Positions 48,457-57,236 are shown, numbered from the stretch's first letter. The stretch: DNA of 64,000 bases from Desulfuromusa sp. (GCA_016744675.1 JADGDX010000001.1:62001-126000); one strand, 5' to 3'. The notes: a model not told the origin generated them from the letters alone. Program-made: numbers and translations.

Positions 48457-49112
48457 TGGACTATTCAGTAGCGCGTCGGAGAATGGTTGAGCAACAAATT
48501 GTTGAGCGGGGTGTTACCGATAAGCGCGTCATTGATGTAATGAATACAATCCCTCGGCACTTGTTTGTTGAAGCAGGTCTTCAAGGGCACGCATATGGTG
48601 ATGCTTCACTTCCTATTGGTGAGAAGCAGACAATCTCCCAGCCTTATATGGTCGCTTCAATGACAGCTGCTCTTGAATTGCAGGGAGATGAAAGAATTCT
48701 TGAGATTGGGACAGGGTCTGGATATCAAACAGCTGTTCTTTCGAAGTTGGTCAGACGAGTTTATTCGATTGAGCGTATTGCGTCACTAGCTGCACGCGCA
48801 AGAAAAGTTCTTGATAAATTACAAGTGAGTAATGTCAATATTAAGATCGGTGACGGAACCATCGGATGGTGCGATCAGTCACCTTTTGCTGGAATTCTTG
48901 TCGCAGCTGGTTCACCTGATGTGCCTACGAAATATTTAGATCAGCTCGATGTTGGTGGTAAATTGGTGATGCCAGTTGGTGGTCAAGATAAGCAAACCTT
49001 AATCCGTGTTACGTGTCTGGGTGACGGTCGTTTTGAACGTGAACAATTAATGGGATGCCGCTTTGTTCCCTTGATAGGTGAGCAAGGCTGGAAGTCTGAT
49101 TCTTTTGCCTGA
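48456..49112 (+). CDS. pcm: Protein-L-isoaspartate O-methyltransferase
   Basis: Repairs isoaspartyl damage using S-adenosylmethionine. It has the SAM-binding motif [40 protein letters not shown], and [21 protein letters not shown]. Length is 218 residues. Start is ATG 48456, overlapping the surE stop codon by one base. Follows surE exactly as in gammaproteobacteria. Confidence 0.96.
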   Translation: MDYSVARRRMVEQQIVERGVTDKRVIDVMNTIPRHLFVEAGLQGHAYGDASLPIGEKQTISQPYMVASMTAALELQGDERILEIGTGSGYQTAVLSKLVRRVYSIERIASLAARARKVLDKLQVSNVNIKIGDGTIGWCDQSPFAGILVAAGSPDVPTKYLDQLDVGGKLVMPVGGQDKQTLIRVTCLGDGRFEREQLMGCRFVPLIGEQGWKSDSFA

Positions 49113-49135
49113 AATTGTTAAGTTGGTTTGTTCGA

Positions 49136-49729
49136 ATGAAGATATTGCGAAACACTTATGATTGGGTTCTTTCCTGGGCTAAAACTCCATATGGTGTTCC
49201 AGCTTTAGGTATTCTTGCTTTTATGGAGGCAAGTTTTTTTCCTATCCCACCAGATGTTTTGCTTATGGCGCTCGCCTTGTCTCTCCCTTTGAAATCTTAT
49301 CGTTTTGCTTTGGTTGCATCACTAGGTTCTGTTGCGGGAGGTGCCCTTGGTTATATTATTGGCTGGGGGATGTGGGATATCGTTGGGCCTTATTTCTATC
49401 AATACGTTCCGGGTGTTACCCCCTCAGGGTTTGAAAAGGTTAGAGTTCTTTTTGATCAATATGACTTCTGGGTTATTTTTGCCGCAGGATTTACTCCTAT
49501 TCCCTATAAAATTTTCACAATAGCGGCAGGTGTTTTTAATACCAACTTTTTTGTTTTTATGTTGGCTTCACTGGTTGGCCGTAGCCTGCGTTTTTATCTT
49601 GTTGCGGCAATGTTTTATTATTTTGGTGAGCAGGCGAAAGGCTTGATTGAAAAATATTTCAACCTTTTATCTCTCTTGTTGCTCATACTTTTAATTGGTG
49701 TCATGGTTCTTTTTAAGTATTTATCCTGA
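49136..49729 (+). CDS. yqaA: YqaA family membrane protein (VTT/DedA-like)
   Basis: Integral membrane protein of the SNARE-associated/VTT (DedA-like) superfamily. It has FMEASFFPIPPDVLLMALALS, GGALGYIIGWGMWD and FAAGFTPIPYKIFTIAAGVF, with the conserved FxPIP and GFTPIPYK motifs and about five hydrophobic helices. DedA-like proteins move lipids across the membrane; the substrate of YqaA is unknown. Start at ATG 49136 is likely, the frame being open to a TTG at 49115. It lies between pcm and nlpD. Confidence 0.85.
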   Translation: MKILRNTYDWVLSWAKTPYGVPALGILAFMEASFFPIPPDVLLMALALSLPLKSYRFALVASLGSVAGGALGYIIGWGMWDIVGPYFYQYVPGVTPSGFEKVRVLFDQYDFWVIFAAGFTPIPYKIFTIAAGVFNTNFFVFMLASLVGRSLRFYLVAAMFYYFGEQAKGLIEKYFNLLSLLLLILLIGVMVLFKYLS

Positions 49730-49749
49730 TAATGTTTTGGTGCTGAAGA

Positions 49750-50556
49750 GTGGACAAACAGTTTTCATTAGATTTAGTGCGGAAGGTACGTTCTGCGATA
49801 AAAAGACCAACAATGTCTTTCTTATGTCTATTTGGAGGCTTAATTCTGCTTCTTTGCGCATGTGACCCGGGCATTTATCATACGGTCAAATCTGGTCAGA
49901 CTTTATATCGGATCAGTCGAACTTACAAAATCGATGAAGCTTATTTGGCAAGGCTAAATGGAATCCATGATCCCTCCGCAATACCAATTGGTACTCGGTT
50001 ATTTATTCCTGGAGCTGAAAGGGTTTTAAACGTTCATGTTGTTAAATCACAAGATAACAACTCATCTGTTCAGCCTTCGGCAATCAAAAAAAAGCCGACA
50101 GTCTCTCAAAGCAAATCTCAGGTTAAACCTTCCCAAAAAGCACCTACAACTTCTTCCCTATTGAAATCGAAAGCAACGCAAGTCAAAAAACTTAAGTGGC
50201 CATTACGTGGGAAGATCGTTCGGTCTTTTAGTAACCAAGTTAAGACAGGTGGTGGGAAAGGGATTGAAATTTCAATACGTGAAGGGAGCCATGTCAAAGC
50301 AGCTGAAGCTGGCAAGGTCATATACAGTGGGGACGGTGTAAGTGGATATGGATTTCTTATCATTTTACAGCATGAAAATGATTTTTTTACTGTTTATGGA
50401 TTTAATCGTAAAAACATAGTGCAGCAAGGTGACTTTGTGAGCCAGGGAGAGAATATCGCGATGTCTGGTACTCCTCCTTCAGGGGGAAGTCCTCGACTTC
50501 ATTTTGAGGTACGAAAAGGAAAGCTTGCGGTCAATCCTATTTTATACTTGCCTTAA
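49750..50556 (+). CDS. nlpD: NlpD-like lipoprotein (LysM and degenerate LytM)
   Basis: Predicted outer-membrane lipoprotein. A hydrophobic stretch ends in lipobox LLCAC (Cys38 as written from the GTG start). A LysM domain (TVKSGQTLYRISRTYKIDEAYLARLNGI) follows at about 44-90, then a Lys/Ser/Gln-rich linker, then a peptidase M23 (LytM) domain (about 150-268) ending RLHFEVRKGKLAVNPILYLP. In the LytM domain the zinc ligands are missing (KGIEISIREG in place of HxGxD, YGFN in place of YAHL), as in E. coli NlpD, which activates cell-wall amidases rather than cutting. It starts with GTG at 49750. It precedes rpoS, as in E. coli. Confidence 0.9.
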   Translation: MDKQFSLDLVRKVRSAIKRPTMSFLCLFGGLILLLCACDPGIYHTVKSGQTLYRISRTYKIDEAYLARLNGIHDPSAIPIGTRLFIPGAERVLNVHVVKSQDNNSSVQPSAIKKKPTVSQSKSQVKPSQKAPTTSSLLKSKATQVKKLKWPLRGKIVRSFSNQVKTGGGKGIEISIREGSHVKAAEAGKVIYSGDGVSGYGFLIILQHENDFFTVYGFNRKNIVQQGDFVSQGENIAMSGTPPSGGSPRLHFEVRKGKLAVNPILYLP

Positions 50557-50612
50557 GGAGCCCCCACCTTTAGGTTTACATCGTTGCGTATGGCTTATTT
50601 ATGGAGGTTGGG

Positions 50613-51548
50613 ATGGATGACTTCAACTTTAAAAAAAGTTGTATTGATGGTGACTGCGAAGACCACGTTGAGGGTGGTAAGGGGAAAGTTAAAGAAAGCC
50701 CTTATGCTGCTTCGGAACAACAGGCAACGGCCGATGCGATCAAAATTTATCTCAAAGATATAAAAAAGAGCCAACTTCTTACAGCTGAAGACGAACGAAA
50801 CCTAGCGGGTTTGATTGCTCAGGGTGATGCCTCCGCCAGAGATCGAATGATTGAGTCGAACCTTCGATTAGTGGTGAAGATAGCGAAACGCTATATGAAT
50901 CGTGGTTTGCCCTTTCTTGATTTAATCGAAGAAGGCAATATGGGGTTAATCAAGGCTGTAGAAAAATTTAAAGTGAGTAAAGGGTGCCGTTTTTCAACTT
51001 ATGCCACTTGGTGGATCAGGCAATCCATAGAGCGATCCATTGTAAATCAAAGTCGAACGATTCGTCTTCCCGTCCATGTTGCTGATGACATTAGCAAGCT
51101 TGTCAAGATTAGCCGTGAATTGGTCCAAAGACTAAAGCGCGATCCAGAAGTTGATGAAATTGCTGAAGCGATGGGTGCTGATGCGAATTATGTACGTCGG
51201 ATGATGGTCCTGGTTAAAAAAACATATTCGATAGAACATCCGATGGGTGAGGGTGATGATTACAGTCTCATCGATACGATCGAAGACACGAAAGTTGTTG
51301 ATCCACGCAATATTATCGAGGATTTAGATCGATTCTCTCATGTGCAGGAGTGGATGGAAGATCTTAATGACAATGAACGTGAGATTCTCGCGTTGCGTTT
51401 TGGTCTTGAAGACCACGAGCCGCAGACACTTGATACAATTGGAAAAAAATTTGGGGTAACACGCGAAAGAATTCGACAAATAGAAGCTAAGAGCTTACTT
51501 AAATTACGTAAAACAATGGAAAATAACCTCAGTGATGATGACCATTGA
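50613..51548 (+). CDS. rpoS: RNA polymerase sigma factor RpoS
   Basis: Sigma-70 family group 2 factor of 311 residues. Region 2 has SNLRLVVKIAKRYMNRGLPFLDLIEEGNMGLIKAVEKF and TYATWWIRQSIERS; region 4.2 has GVTRERIRQIEAKSLLKLR. A short acidic N-terminal extension lacks region 1.1 of the housekeeping factor. Context after nlpD points to RpoS. Start at ATG 50613 has GGAGG five bases upstream; an ATG at 50601 overlaps it. Followed by apt. Confidence 0.92.
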   Translation: MDDFNFKKSCIDGDCEDHVEGGKGKVKESPYAASEQQATADAIKIYLKDIKKSQLLTAEDERNLAGLIAQGDASARDRMIESNLRLVVKIAKRYMNRGLPFLDLIEEGNMGLIKAVEKFKVSKGCRFSTYATWWIRQSIERSIVNQSRTIRLPVHVADDISKLVKISRELVQRLKRDPEVDEIAEAMGADANYVRRMMVLVKKTYSIEHPMGEGDDYSLIDTIEDTKVVDPRNIIEDLDRFSHVQEWMEDLNDNEREILALRFGLEDHEPQTLDTIGKKFGVTRERIRQIEAKSLLKLRKTMENNLSDDDH

Positions 51549-51571
51549 TACTTTTATTCTGGAGATTGTAG

Positions 51572-52087
51572 ATGGATGAATTAAAGCGGATTATTCGGGA
51601 TATTCCCGATTTTCCCAAAAAAGGAATTATTTTTAAAGATATTACAACTTTGCTTTCAGATGCAAAAAGCTTTCACCGCATGGTTGATCTCTTGGCACAC
51701 CGCTACCTAGGAGAAAAGATTGATCAGATTGTAGGGATTGAAGCTCGTGGGTTTATTCTCGGTGCAGCTCTGGCATATAAGTTAGGAACAGGAATCACTC
51801 TCGTTCGTAAACCAGGGAAACTTCCATATCAGACGTGCAGCATTAATTATGATCTCGAGTATGGAAGTGATTCGCTCGAAATTCATGAAGATGCCTTCAA
51901 AAAAGGTGACCGGGTGATTATCGCTGATGACTTGTTAGCCACAGGCGGGACTATGGCCGCTGTTTTTGAGCTGGTTGAAAATATAGGAGCCGAGGTTCAC
52001 GAATGTGCATTTATGGCTGAGCTTGAATTCCTCAATGGTCGCAGTAGACTCCCCGACGGTAAGGTTTATAGTCTGTTGAAGCTTTGA
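51572..52087 (+). CDS. apt: Adenine phosphoribosyltransferase
   Basis: Purine salvage enzyme converting adenine and PRPP to AMP. It has [39 protein letters not shown] and the PRPP-binding [14 protein letters not shown]. Length is 171 residues. GGAG precedes the ATG. It follows rpoS by 24 bases and converges on the sugar kinase gene. Confidence 0.97.
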   Translation: MDELKRIIRDIPDFPKKGIIFKDITTLLSDAKSFHRMVDLLAHRYLGEKIDQIVGIEARGFILGAALAYKLGTGITLVRKPGKLPYQTCSINYDLEYGSDSLEIHEDAFKKGDRVIIADDLLATGGTMAAVFELVENIGAEVHECAFMAELEFLNGRSRLPDGKVYSLLKL

Positions 52088-52179
52088 TTGCGAATCTAGA
52101 CTGTCTTAGCATAGAAGGAATTGTCGAGCTTGGCCAAGAGCTTCTTACTTAGAACTGTTTCTGAAATCAGTTGGTAAAT

Positions 52180-53610
52180 CTACTCTTTAATAGGATGCCA
52201 CTTTTCTGCTCTAATTACGGCATTTTTAAATTTTTTAAGAAAATGTTGACGATCTTTTTTTGGCAGGTAACGCTTAAGGGAACTGTTCATGGAGTATTGC
52301 ACATTCTGGTTGGACGCGGCCAATCGTGCTGTTCCAAGGGCTGTTAATTCTGGAGATGATTGCACTGTGATTTGCCGATTTAGGACATCAGCTAAGAATT
52401 GACATAAGTATGGATTAGCTGACAACCCTCCATCTATGGAAATTTCGTTTTTAACAGATGTGAATTTGTTCATCGCAGTGATCACTTCAGTTGCTCGAAA
52501 CACAATCCCTTCTAAGATCGATTGCATTAAGTCAATGGGTTGTGTGTCTAGTGTTAAGCCAATCCATAGCCCTCCTGCCGTTTTATCCCAGTATGGACAA
52601 CCTAGGCCGGTTAGGGCTGGGACAAAAACTAAGCCTCTTTCTATTGCGCTTTTTTTTCCAAAATGTTGGATTTGATCAAAAGATTTGAATAAACCCAAAG
52701 ATTTTGCCCAATTAATTGCTGATCCAGCAGAAAAAACGCCACCATCCAGAGCGTATACAGGTTTTTGTTCCTTTAATTGCCATGCTACTGTTGGCAGTAG
52801 CTCTTGTCGTGATGGTTGTTGTGGGGCGGTCCCTGTGACCACTAACGCGAATGCGCCCGTACCAAAAGTAACCTTGATGTCACCGGCGTTTATACATCCA
52901 TGTCCATATAGCGCAGCCTGTTGATCAACGACACTTGCTGTGACAGGGATACGCCGATTGTTTGACAGAATTGAACCAAGGTCACCTGTTGTTGATACAA
53001 TTTCTGGTAATGTGCTTATCGGAACTTCAAAAAGATTGCAAAGCTCCTCATCCCATTGACCAGTCTGTAGATTCATTAATGATGTTCTTGATGCAGTACT
53101 GATATCTGTCACAAATCGGCCAGTCAGTCGATCTAGAAAAAAAGCATCAGTTGTGCCCATTCTTAACTTTCCGTTCAAGAGGAGATCTTTTGCTTTAGGG
53201 GTGTTTTTTAGAATCCATGATAGCTTTGAAGCCGAAAAATATGAATCTAATGGCAACCCAGCTTTTTGTAGTACTAGATCTTGTTTGTTATCGGATTTGA
53301 GATTTTCTATATAGGAATGGGTTCGGTTGTCCTGCCAGACAATAATAGGCGATATTGCTTGTTTTGAATCTGCGTCCCAAGCCAGGCAGCTTTCTCCTTG
53401 ATTATCTATGCCAATGGTTGAAACATCATTGCAGCAATCAATACACAGTTGGATATTTCGAATTATTTCTTCTGCATCATGTTCGACCCACCCTGGTGAG
53501 GGATAAAATTGTTGGTGCTCAATGGTTTTAATTATTGTTCCCGCGCCAGAGGCATCAAGCCTCAGGGCACGTGTGCTGGTAGTACTTTGATCAATAGCGA
53601 GTATTGTCAT
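52180..53610 (-). CDS. FGGY-family kinase, glycerol-kinase-like
   Basis: Carbohydrate kinase of the FGGY family (476 residues). The ATP-site opening ILAIDQSTTSTRALRLD and the phosphate loop VTFGTGAFALV are intact. The closest remembered pattern is glycerol kinase: PGWVEHDAEEI, NQGESCLAWD, IVWQDNRTHSYIE, GTTDAFFLDRLTGRFVTDISTASRTSLMNL and GLGCPYWDKTAGGLWIGLTLDTQ. However GlpK motifs are altered (NQRET is NQGES), so the substrate may differ. Divergent from the TRAP transporter with a 485-base gap. Its immediate upstream shows a CTGG/CCAG hairpin next to the ATG but no ANTAR-type element. Confidence 0.8.
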   Translation of the reverse strand: MTILAIDQSTTSTRALRLDASGAGTIIKTIEHQQFYPSPGWVEHDAEEIIRNIQLCIDCCNDVSTIGIDNQGESCLAWDADSKQAISPIIVWQDNRTHSYIENLKSDNKQDLVLQKAGLPLDSYFSASKLSWILKNTPKAKDLLLNGKLRMGTTDAFFLDRLTGRFVTDISTASRTSLMNLQTGQWDEELCNLFEVPISTLPEIVSTTGDLGSILSNNRRIPVTASVVDQQAALYGHGCINAGDIKVTFGTGAFALVVTGTAPQQPSRQELLPTVAWQLKEQKPVYALDGGVFSAGSAINWAKSLGLFKSFDQIQHFGKKSAIERGLVFVPALTGLGCPYWDKTAGGLWIGLTLDTQPIDLMQSILEGIVFRATEVITAMNKFTSVKNEISIDGGLSANPYLCQFLADVLNRQITVQSSPELTALGTARLAASNQNVQYSMNSSLKRYLPKKDRQHFLKKFKNAVIRAEKWHPIKE

Positions 53611-53908
53611 CTGGGGTTCCAGTTTCTAGGAGTAAGAGTTTGTCGTAGTGAGAGTTTAAATAAAGCAATTGAAAATAAAGGTTTGTTTTATGCCTACATT
53701 AATGAAATAAATAGTGCAACGCTATTCGGTATTTCATGAGAATAATTGATGTGTAGCGATAAGTTTAAAAACTAGATGATTTCATAAAATGACCATTCGG
53801 GCAAATTGATTCCTTGTTCGGTCTAACACTGCTGTGCTAATTTGAATGAAAGGGAACGTTTTGTGTTCTTTTATGCTATGGCAAGTGAGTGTTTTATGAA
53901 TATCAATC

Positions 53909-53938
53909 TTGCAATACAAAAACAAACTATGTTATATA
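53909..53938 (+). promoter_or_regulatory. Probable promoter of the TRAP operon
   Basis: TTGCAA (53909-53914) followed after 17-18 bases by TTATAT/TATATA (53932-53938). Transcription would begin near 53945, just upstream of the leader hairpin. Confidence 0.45.
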
Positions 53939-53961
53939 GTTTTTTAAATGTAGATATATTT

Positions 53962-54032
53962 TCACCCAATGGCGGGTGATGCAGCGATGATGCTTGTACG
54001 GAGAATTCACAGATCTCTTGCAAGCATTTTTT
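53962..54032 (+). promoter_or_regulatory. ANTAR-target leader upstream of the TRAP transporter
   Basis: Hairpin P1 is a perfect 6-bp stem TCACCC (53962-53967) and GGGTGA (53974-53979) around hexaloop AATGGC, with A at loop position 1 and G at position 4. A second hairpin (53980-53998, TGCAGC/GCT-T-GTA, loop GATGAT) overlaps the left arm of an intrinsic terminator: ATGCTTG (53990-53996) with CAAGCAT (54021-54027) and six T. P2 and the terminator cannot form together. This is the layout of EutV antitermination leaders. P2 is weaker, as its loop starts with G rather than A. Confidence 0.7.
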
Positions 54033-54095
54033 GTTTGCGCTGGGCAATTAAGCCAGTGCTTGTTATTTAGTTTGTGCTAGGAGGAATATTTTTAA

Positions 54096-54608
54096 ATGCC
54101 CAAATTTATAATTCTTTATGTCAAGTATGTTGACGCCATTTCGATAAAAATTGGTCGGGCGGTCATGTACCTAATATTTGTCATGATTGCTGTATTGCTT
54201 CTCGGCGCGCTGACTCGGAATGTCTTGCATATGCCCCTATCTTGGACTGTTGAGATGGCTCAATTTATTATTACGGCCTATTATATTGCTGGTGGTGCCT
54301 ATTCAATGATTTTAAGAGAGCATGTGCGAATGGATTTGCTCTATGAACGTTTCTCTGAAAAAACTAGAGCACGAGTCGATGTTGTTACCACCTTTTTTCT
54401 GATTTTCTATCTTGTTACCCTCCTGATTGGGTCGATTTCCAGCACCATGTACGCGATTGAGTATGGCCAGCGAAATTTTTCTCAATGGAATCCCTCAATG
54501 ATACCGATCAAAATCATTATGGTTGCAGGTATTGTTTTAATGATTCTTGAATCTGTCTCTGTTTTCTTCAAGGATCTGGCAACAGCTAAAGGAATCAAAA
54601 TCACATGA
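54096..54608 (+). CDS. dctQ: TRAP transporter small permease (DctQ)
   Basis: Small membrane subunit of a tripartite ATP-independent periplasmic transporter, 170 residues with four hydrophobic helices. It carries WTVEMAQFIITAYYIAGGAYSMILREHVRMDLLYERFS, typical of DctQ (the E-x-Q/A-x-F and HVRxD patterns). AGGAGG precedes the ATG. It overlaps dctM by four bases (ATGA). The leader indicates regulation with the eut genes. Confidence 0.93.
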   Translation: MPKFIILYVKYVDAISIKIGRAVMYLIFVMIAVLLLGALTRNVLHMPLSWTVEMAQFIITAYYIAGGAYSMILREHVRMDLLYERFSEKTRARVDVVTTFFLIFYLVTLLIGSISSTMYAIEYGQRNFSQWNPSMIPIKIIMVAGIVLMILESVSVFFKDLATAKGIKIT

Positions 54609-55927
54609 GTTATGAATTAATCGCCCTGACGATGTTTGGGGGAATGCTGCTTTTGATGCTGACAGGGCAGCGTGTCTTTGCTGCAATTGGTTTTGTCTCC
54701 GCTGCTGCCTCATTGTTGCTCTATGGTAATGGCGCTATTGAGATGCCATTTAATGCAGCATTTAAGCTGTTTAATTGGTACCCCATGTTGACCTTGCCGT
54801 TATTTGTTTATATGGGATATGTCCTTTCCGAATCAGGTATAGCCGATGATCTCTACACGATGTTTCATGTTTGGTTTGGCAGAATAAACGGTGGGTTAGC
54901 TGTTGGCACAATTGGTTTGATGGTCGTCATCTCAGCCATGAACGGGCTCAGCGTTGCCGGAATGGCTATTGGGGCAACAATTGCGCTTCCAGAAATGCTA
55001 CGGCGTAATTATGACAAAGTGATGATTACAGGGGTTGTTCAAGCTGGTAGTTCTTTGGGTATTCTGGTGCCTCCCAGCGTAGTTCTGGTTCTTTACGGAA
55101 TGATTGCTCGTCAGCCAGTAGGTCGGCTTTGGTTGGCTGGAGTCATTCCAGGGTTAATGATGGCCGCCTTATTTGCCATCTATATCGTCGTTAGATGTAA
55201 ACTCCAACCTCACCTTGCTCCTACGGTGAGTGAAGAAGAGCTTGATATTCCTTTAAAGGAGAAACTGAAATTATTAAAGGCCGGCATCATTCCATTCTTG
55301 ATTTTCTTTTTCATGACTGGTTTGTTTTTGATGGGAATTACTAGCTTGGTGGAAAGCTCGGCAGTTGGTGCAACTGCAGCTACGATTGCGGCTATTGCTA
55401 AGGGCGCTTTTACCCGTAAAGTCATTGAAGAGTCGGTCAGGAAAACCCTTGGTATCTCTTGCATGTTTATGTGGGTTATTCTAGCAGCCCTTTCTTTTGG
55501 GGCCGTTTTCGACGGGATTGGAGCTGTTAAAGCTATTGAGGCATTGTTTATTACTAAATGGGATTTGAGCCCCTGGCAAGTGTTGGTAATGATGCAGTTG
55601 TCGTACATTGTGATGGGAATGTTTTTAGACGATACCGCGATGCTGGTAATTGTTGCACCGCTTTATGTCCCGCTTGTTATTGCTTTAGGGTTCAACCCAA
55701 TTTGGTATGGGGTTTTGTATACAATCACTTGCCAGATTGCTTATATGACCCCTCCCTTTGGTTACAATCTTTTTTTAATGCGTGCCATGGCTCCACCAGA
55801 GATCACTTTACCTGATATATATCGTTCTATTATCCCGTTTGTGTTGATTATGGTCTTTGCCTTGGTATTAATCATGGTTTTCCCACAGATAACTTTGTGG
55901 CTCCCTGATTACATTTATTCAAAATAA
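54605..55927 (+). CDS. dctM: TRAP transporter large permease (DctM)
   Basis: Large membrane subunit, 440 residues with about 12 hydrophobic segments, driving uptake with the sodium or proton gradient. It has LTGQRVFAAIGFVSA, LPLFVYMGYVLSESGIADDLY, GLSVAGMAIGATIALPEMLRRNYDK, QAGSSLGILVPPSVVLVLYGMI and FLDDTAMLVIVAPLYVPLV, characteristic of DctM. Overlaps dctQ by four bases and precedes dctP. Confidence 0.95.
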   Translation: MSYELIALTMFGGMLLLMLTGQRVFAAIGFVSAAASLLLYGNGAIEMPFNAAFKLFNWYPMLTLPLFVYMGYVLSESGIADDLYTMFHVWFGRINGGLAVGTIGLMVVISAMNGLSVAGMAIGATIALPEMLRRNYDKVMITGVVQAGSSLGILVPPSVVLVLYGMIARQPVGRLWLAGVIPGLMMAALFAIYIVVRCKLQPHLAPTVSEEELDIPLKEKLKLLKAGIIPFLIFFFMTGLFLMGITSLVESSAVGATAATIAAIAKGAFTRKVIEESVRKTLGISCMFMWVILAALSFGAVFDGIGAVKAIEALFITKWDLSPWQVLVMMQLSYIVMGMFLDDTAMLVIVAPLYVPLVIALGFNPIWYGVLYTITCQIAYMTPPFGYNLFLMRAMAPPEITLPDIYRSIIPFVLIMVFALVLIMVFPQITLWLPDYIYSK

Positions 55928-55996
55928 CCATAGAACTTTGTAGTGAATTGTTTGTGTCCGGCACTTATCTCTAACCTTAAGCAGAGGAGTCAATCG

Positions 55997-57100
55997 ATGA
56001 AGGATGAAAAAATCGTAACTAAGCCCCAGCCTCAGGAACAGAAAAATGGCCGCCGAGATTTCATTAAGAAGGCAGGTATTGCAACCACAGGAGCTGTCGC
56101 CGCCTCGACAGTTTTTAGTGCTCCCTATGTATATTCAGCTTCAAATCCAATTAAATGGCGGCTGCAGACTTATTCTGGAGCAGCATTAGGGGCTCATGTT
56201 ATTCAACCGCAAATTGAAGCATTTAACCGTGCTGCACATGGGCAGATGGAGATTGAACTTTATTTTGCTGATCAACTTGTTGCTACGAGTGAGCTTTTCC
56301 GTGCAATGCAGAATGGGATGATTGATGCCGTGCAGAGTGATGATGCAACCATGGCCTCCCCAGTAGACATCAATGTTTTTGGCGGGTACTTCCCGTTCGC
56401 AACGCGTTACAGTCTTGATGTGCCTGTTTTATTCAAATACTACGGCTTAAACGAGATCTGGCAGGAGGCTTATGACGAAGTCAGAAACGTTGAGTGGCTT
56501 GGCGCTGGTGCTTGGGATCCTTTGCATATTTTCAGTAAGAAACCAATTAACAGCCTTGCTGATATGAAAGGCAAGCGGGTCTTTGGCGTACCGACTGCTG
56601 GTAAATTTCTGTCTCGCTATGGTCTGGTTCCTGTTACCTTGCCTTGGGATGATATTGAAGTTGCTATCCAAACTGGTGAGCTTGATGGTGTCGCCTGGTG
56701 TGGATTTACCGAAGCCTATGAGGTTGGTTGGGCTGACGTTTGTAATTATGCTCTGTTGAACAACGTGACCGGCGCGTGGTTCGGTTCCTATTTTGCCAAC
56801 AGTAAGAGCTGGAAAAAAGTTCCACCTCATCTACAAGAATTGTTCAAGATATCAATGGATAGCTCGCACTACTACCGTCAGGTCTGGTACTGGGGCGGTG
56901 AAGCTAAACTACGGGTTGGCGGAAAGAAGATGGAATTAACCACGATTCCACCGAATGAATGGGATCAGGTTGTAAAAGATTCAGAAAGTTTCTGGGATGA
57001 TATGTCTTCTATTAGCCCTCGTGCTGCAAAGGTTGTGAAAATCTTTAAAGAGTATTCAAAGGTTATGCACAAAGCTGGTGTTCCGTATCGTTATAGTTAA
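55997..57100 (+). CDS. dctP: TRAP transporter substrate-binding protein (DctP), Tat-exported
   Basis: Periplasmic solute receptor of about 367 residues. It has a twin-arginine signal RRDFIKKAG at residues 19-27 followed by a hydrophobic stretch and APYVYSA, so it should leave by the Tat route. The mature DctP fold shows WRLQTYSGAALGAHVIQPQIEAFNRAA, a conserved-arginine-type segment MKGKRVFGVPTAG and LDGVAWCGFTEAYEVGW. The binding region is rich in Trp/Tyr, but the ligand cannot be read from sequence. Start at ATG 55997 follows GAGGAG. Operon and leader suggest a ligand linked to ethanolamine use. Confidence 0.92.
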   Translation: MKDEKIVTKPQPQEQKNGRRDFIKKAGIATTGAVAASTVFSAPYVYSASNPIKWRLQTYSGAALGAHVIQPQIEAFNRAAHGQMEIELYFADQLVATSELFRAMQNGMIDAVQSDDATMASPVDINVFGGYFPFATRYSLDVPVLFKYYGLNEIWQEAYDEVRNVEWLGAGAWDPLHIFSKKPINSLADMKGKRVFGVPTAGKFLSRYGLVPVTLPWDDIEVAIQTGELDGVAWCGFTEAYEVGWADVCNYALLNNVTGAWFGSYFANSKSWKKVPPHLQELFKISMDSSHYYRQVWYWGGEAKLRVGGKKMELTTIPPNEWDQVVKDSESFWDDMSSISPRAAKVVKIFKEYSKVMHKAGVPYRYS

Positions 57101-57108
57101 TGCTACAT

Positions 57109-57147
57109 ATTCTTGCCCCTGTCTTTTATGCAGGGGCGAGAATTTTT
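57109..57147 (+). terminator. Intrinsic terminator after dctP
   Basis: A stem of about 13 bp (ATTCTTGCCCCTG with CAGGGGCGAGAAT, one mismatch) with a nine-base loop and TTTTT. It ends the TRAP message before the eut leader. Confidence 0.88.
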
Positions 57148-57200
57148 AATGATATAAACTTTTTTTCGGAAAGTCATTTAGATCGCTTTTGTTTAAAAAC

Positions 57201-57210
57201 ATGCTATATT
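57201..57210 (+). promoter_or_regulatory. Possible extended -10 promoter for eutS
   Basis: TGC followed by TATATT (57205-57210) resembles an extended -10 element; no good -35 is seen. Transcription would begin about 57217, upstream of the leader hairpin. Confidence 0.35.
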
Positions 57211-57236
57211 AATAAAATGAAGTTATAGAGAATTAT

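Larger units (their letters stand above)
53611..54095. other. Divergent regulatory region between the kinase and TRAP genes
   Basis: A 485-base AT-rich gap with no convincing reading frame. The right half contains a putative promoter (53909-53938) and an antiterminator/terminator leader (53962-54032) for the TRAP genes, listed separately. The left half, which should promote the kinase, shows no clear promoter that I can name. An imperfect hairpin AATAG/CTATT is near 53712-53728. Confidence 0.6.

Noticed and set aside
49750-50556. Active M23 endopeptidase
   Set aside because: The zinc-ligand histidines of the LytM domain are replaced, so it is called NlpD-like and non-catalytic.
53611-53760. 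ANTAR-type leader for the minus-strand kinase
   Set aside because: The only stem (AATAG/CTATT) has a seven-base loop and no overlapping terminator.
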